From: Reichenbachiella versicolor
GTDB taxonomy: Bacteria; Bacteroidota; Bacteroidia; Cytophagales; Cyclobacteriaceae
Length of the DNA stretch: 64,000 nt
Assembly (NCBI RefSeq): GCF_003171675.1
Contig: NZ_QFZQ01000001.1
Location: 310,001-374,000, forward strand
Reading direction: 5' to 3'
The notes under the pieces are model-generated. The model was not told the DNA's origin, did not search any database, and saw nothing but the letters and a program-made list of their open reading frames with translations. Both the position numbers and the translations under genes were made by a program. Of this stretch, positions 62,695 through 64,000 are shown piece by piece (position 1 is the first letter of the stretch; each line of letters starts with the position of its first letter).

Positions 62695-64000
62695 ATGAGA
62701 AAATTATCTACTGCCTTACCAACCTTACTATCTATATTATTATTCACTTATTCTTTACAAGCTACCACACTTACCGACAAGGAAATTCTAATTGAACTCT
62801 ATAACTCTACTGATGGAGCTAACTGGGATAATACTTGGGATTTAGGAGGTGATCATACCCTTTGGTATGGGACCTTGTGGGAAAGTGGGAGACTAACTTT
62901 TTTAAGTTTGGGTGAAAATAGTTTGTCGGGAAGTATACCAACATCCATTGGAGGACTGGAAAAGCTTACATCTCTAAATCTCAGTAATAATAATTTGTCT
63001 GGAACATTACCATCTGAATTAGGGGACCTTGCTGAACTTGATTTTTTGAGTCTAAGTAATAACTCTTTATCAGGGACAATTCCAAGTTCGTTTTCCAGTT
63101 TGACCAAGATGGAGGTTCTCTATTTAAGTTATAATAATTTTGAGGGTGAATTTCCCCAAGCCATATTAAGTATGCTGTCGTTAGAGTGGCTTCATATTTC
63201 CGAAAATAATTTTACAGGAGAACTGCCAGAGAATTTATCAAATTTAACCTCATTAGTCAGCCTTCTTTTAGATAATAATAGTTTTACAGGAAATGTTCCT
63301 AGTACATGGAGCTCACTTAAAGAAATATTTCAATTTAAACTAGGATCTAATAATTTTTCAGGTGATTTTCCCGAAGTTATTAGGAACTTTAAAAAGTTAG
63401 AAAGACTAGAATTAGGTAGCAGCAGTTTTGATGGAGAGCTTCCAGACTGGATTAGTGAGTTTACTCTTTTGGTAGATTTAGATTTAAGCTACAATAGCTT
63501 TTCTGGAAATATTCCTAGTTCTTGGAGTAGTTTGGTCAACCTCAATAATCTAAACCTTGGCTCAAACGATCTATCGGGTAATTTTTCACCAGTTATTAGA
63601 AACTTTAACAAGTTGGAACAGTTAATTCTCCGAGGCAATGATTTTGAAGGAGAACTCCCAGATTGGATTGGTGAATTGATAGTTTTGGAGAATCTCGATC
63701 TCGGTTCTAATGAATTTTCAGGAAGTATTCCAATGGAATTAGGGGATTTGAGTAACCTGAAATTACTTTCACTAGATAATAATCAGTTTGCAGGAGGTGT
63801 TCCTAGTACATTGACTCAATGTACTTTACTAGAATCACTGGATATTTCAAGTAATAGATTTACATCATTGCCTGATTTTACAGTATTGACAAACTTGGGA
63901 AGTGAATACTATGAAGGTCTGGATGTTCAAGATAATGCTATAGAGATTGCTTCAATTGTCAAAAATCTTGATTTAGTTTCAGCTGGGACAAATTTCAGGT
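62695..64000 (+). CDS. Leucine-rich-repeat secreted protein (3' end outside the window)
   Basis: ATG at 62695 opens a frame that stays open to the last base, 435 codons. Residues 1-23 are a signal peptide (ending SLQAT). An opening ELYNSTDGANWDNTW is the LRR cap common to bacterial BspA-unrelated plant-type LRR proteins, and about thirteen 24-residue repeats follow with the plant-type LxGxIPxxLxxLxxLxxLxLxxN pattern (LSGSIPTSIGGLEKL, LSGTLPSELGDL). The end may hold a T9SS CTD, not visible here. Probably a surface binding protein. Confidence 0.88.
   Translation, partial: MRKLSTALPTLLSILLFTYSLQATTLTDKEILIELYNSTDGANWDNTWDLGGDHTLWYGTLWESGRLTFLSLGENSLSGSIPTSIGGLEKLTSLNLSNNNLSGTLPSELGDLAELDFLSLSNNSLSGTIPSSFSSLTKMEVLYLSYNNFEGEFPQAILSMLSLEWLHISENNFTGELPENLSNLTSLVSLLLDNNSFTGNVPSTWSSLKEIFQFKLGSNNFSGDFPEVIRNFKKLERLELGSSSFDGELPDWISEFTLLVDLDLSYNSFSGNIPSSWSSLVNLNNLNLGSNDLSGNFSPVIRNFNKLEQLILRGNDFEGELPDWIGELIVLENLDLGSNEFSGSIPMELGDLSNLKLLSLDNNQFAGGVPSTLTQCTLLESLDISSNRFTSLPDFTVLTNLGSEYYEGLDVQDNAIEIASIVKNLDLVSAGTNFR

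Overview
The window looks like chromosomal DNA of a gliding-type, probably marine Bacteroidota of the order Cytophagales. The evidence is AT-rich sequence, Bacteroidota-specific families (DUF5686, DUF6787, HU-like/DUF4469 protein, PspC-GIN fusion), type IX secretion components (PorU2-like and PorV2-like proteins, a PorP/SprF protein), T9SS C-terminal sorting domains, a Bacteroidota -33/-7 promoter (TTTG, 18 nt, TATTTTTG), and a secreted GH16 enzyme of the algal-galactan type. The genus is not determinable by eye. I saw no rRNA, tRNA, insertion sequence, prophage or CRISPR array.

Layout. 1-5356: end of an unknown gene, a DUF5686 outer-membrane protein, an RluA-type pseudouridine synthase, a DUF6787 membrane protein and a pabB/pabC pair, with several overlapping starts. 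5451-18434: a large co-directional signalling locus of SiaB-like kinase, SiaC-like phosphoprotein, histidine kinase, response regulator fused to a degenerate PP2C-like domain, CheW, MCP with a C-terminal PAS domain, ParA ATPase, second CheW, CheB, CheA, CheC-like protein, CheR and CheY. 18448-20295: terminators, a possible small RNA, and a divergent ferredoxin / LuxC-type acyl-CoA reductase pair. 20329-26401: porV2-porU2 on the minus strand. 26585-29538: PadR regulator and PspC-GIN membrane protein, preceded by a 21-codon membrane micro-ORF. 29531-36162: MlaD-like and amidase genes divergent from LptD-like, MFS and YhhN genes. 36184-45403: M16 peptidase, YccF, a PAS protein with a histidine phosphoacceptor but no ATPase domain, glycerol-3-phosphate acyltransferase/gpsA and an M48 peptidase.

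45535-64000 is more accessory: a TonB-dependent receptor, an HU-like protein followed by two hairpins and a 23-bp tandem array, a secreted GH16 enzyme, a small toxin-antitoxin area (zeta-like kinase with a coupled 52-aa partner, and two antitoxin-like genes each followed by a decayed toxin reading frame), a SprF-like/SprB-like divergent pair, a small thrombospondin-type-3 protein, a histidine-bearing polytopic membrane protein, and the start of a leucine-rich-repeat protein that runs off the window.

The most interesting unit is 5451-18434. A SiaB/SiaC-type partner switch sits directly before a complete chemosensory operon, with a response regulator whose PP2C-like domain appears to have lost its metal ligands. 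This suggests a non-flagellar chemosensory system coupled to a phosphoprotein switch. All family calls are by eye from translated sequence; no database search was run.
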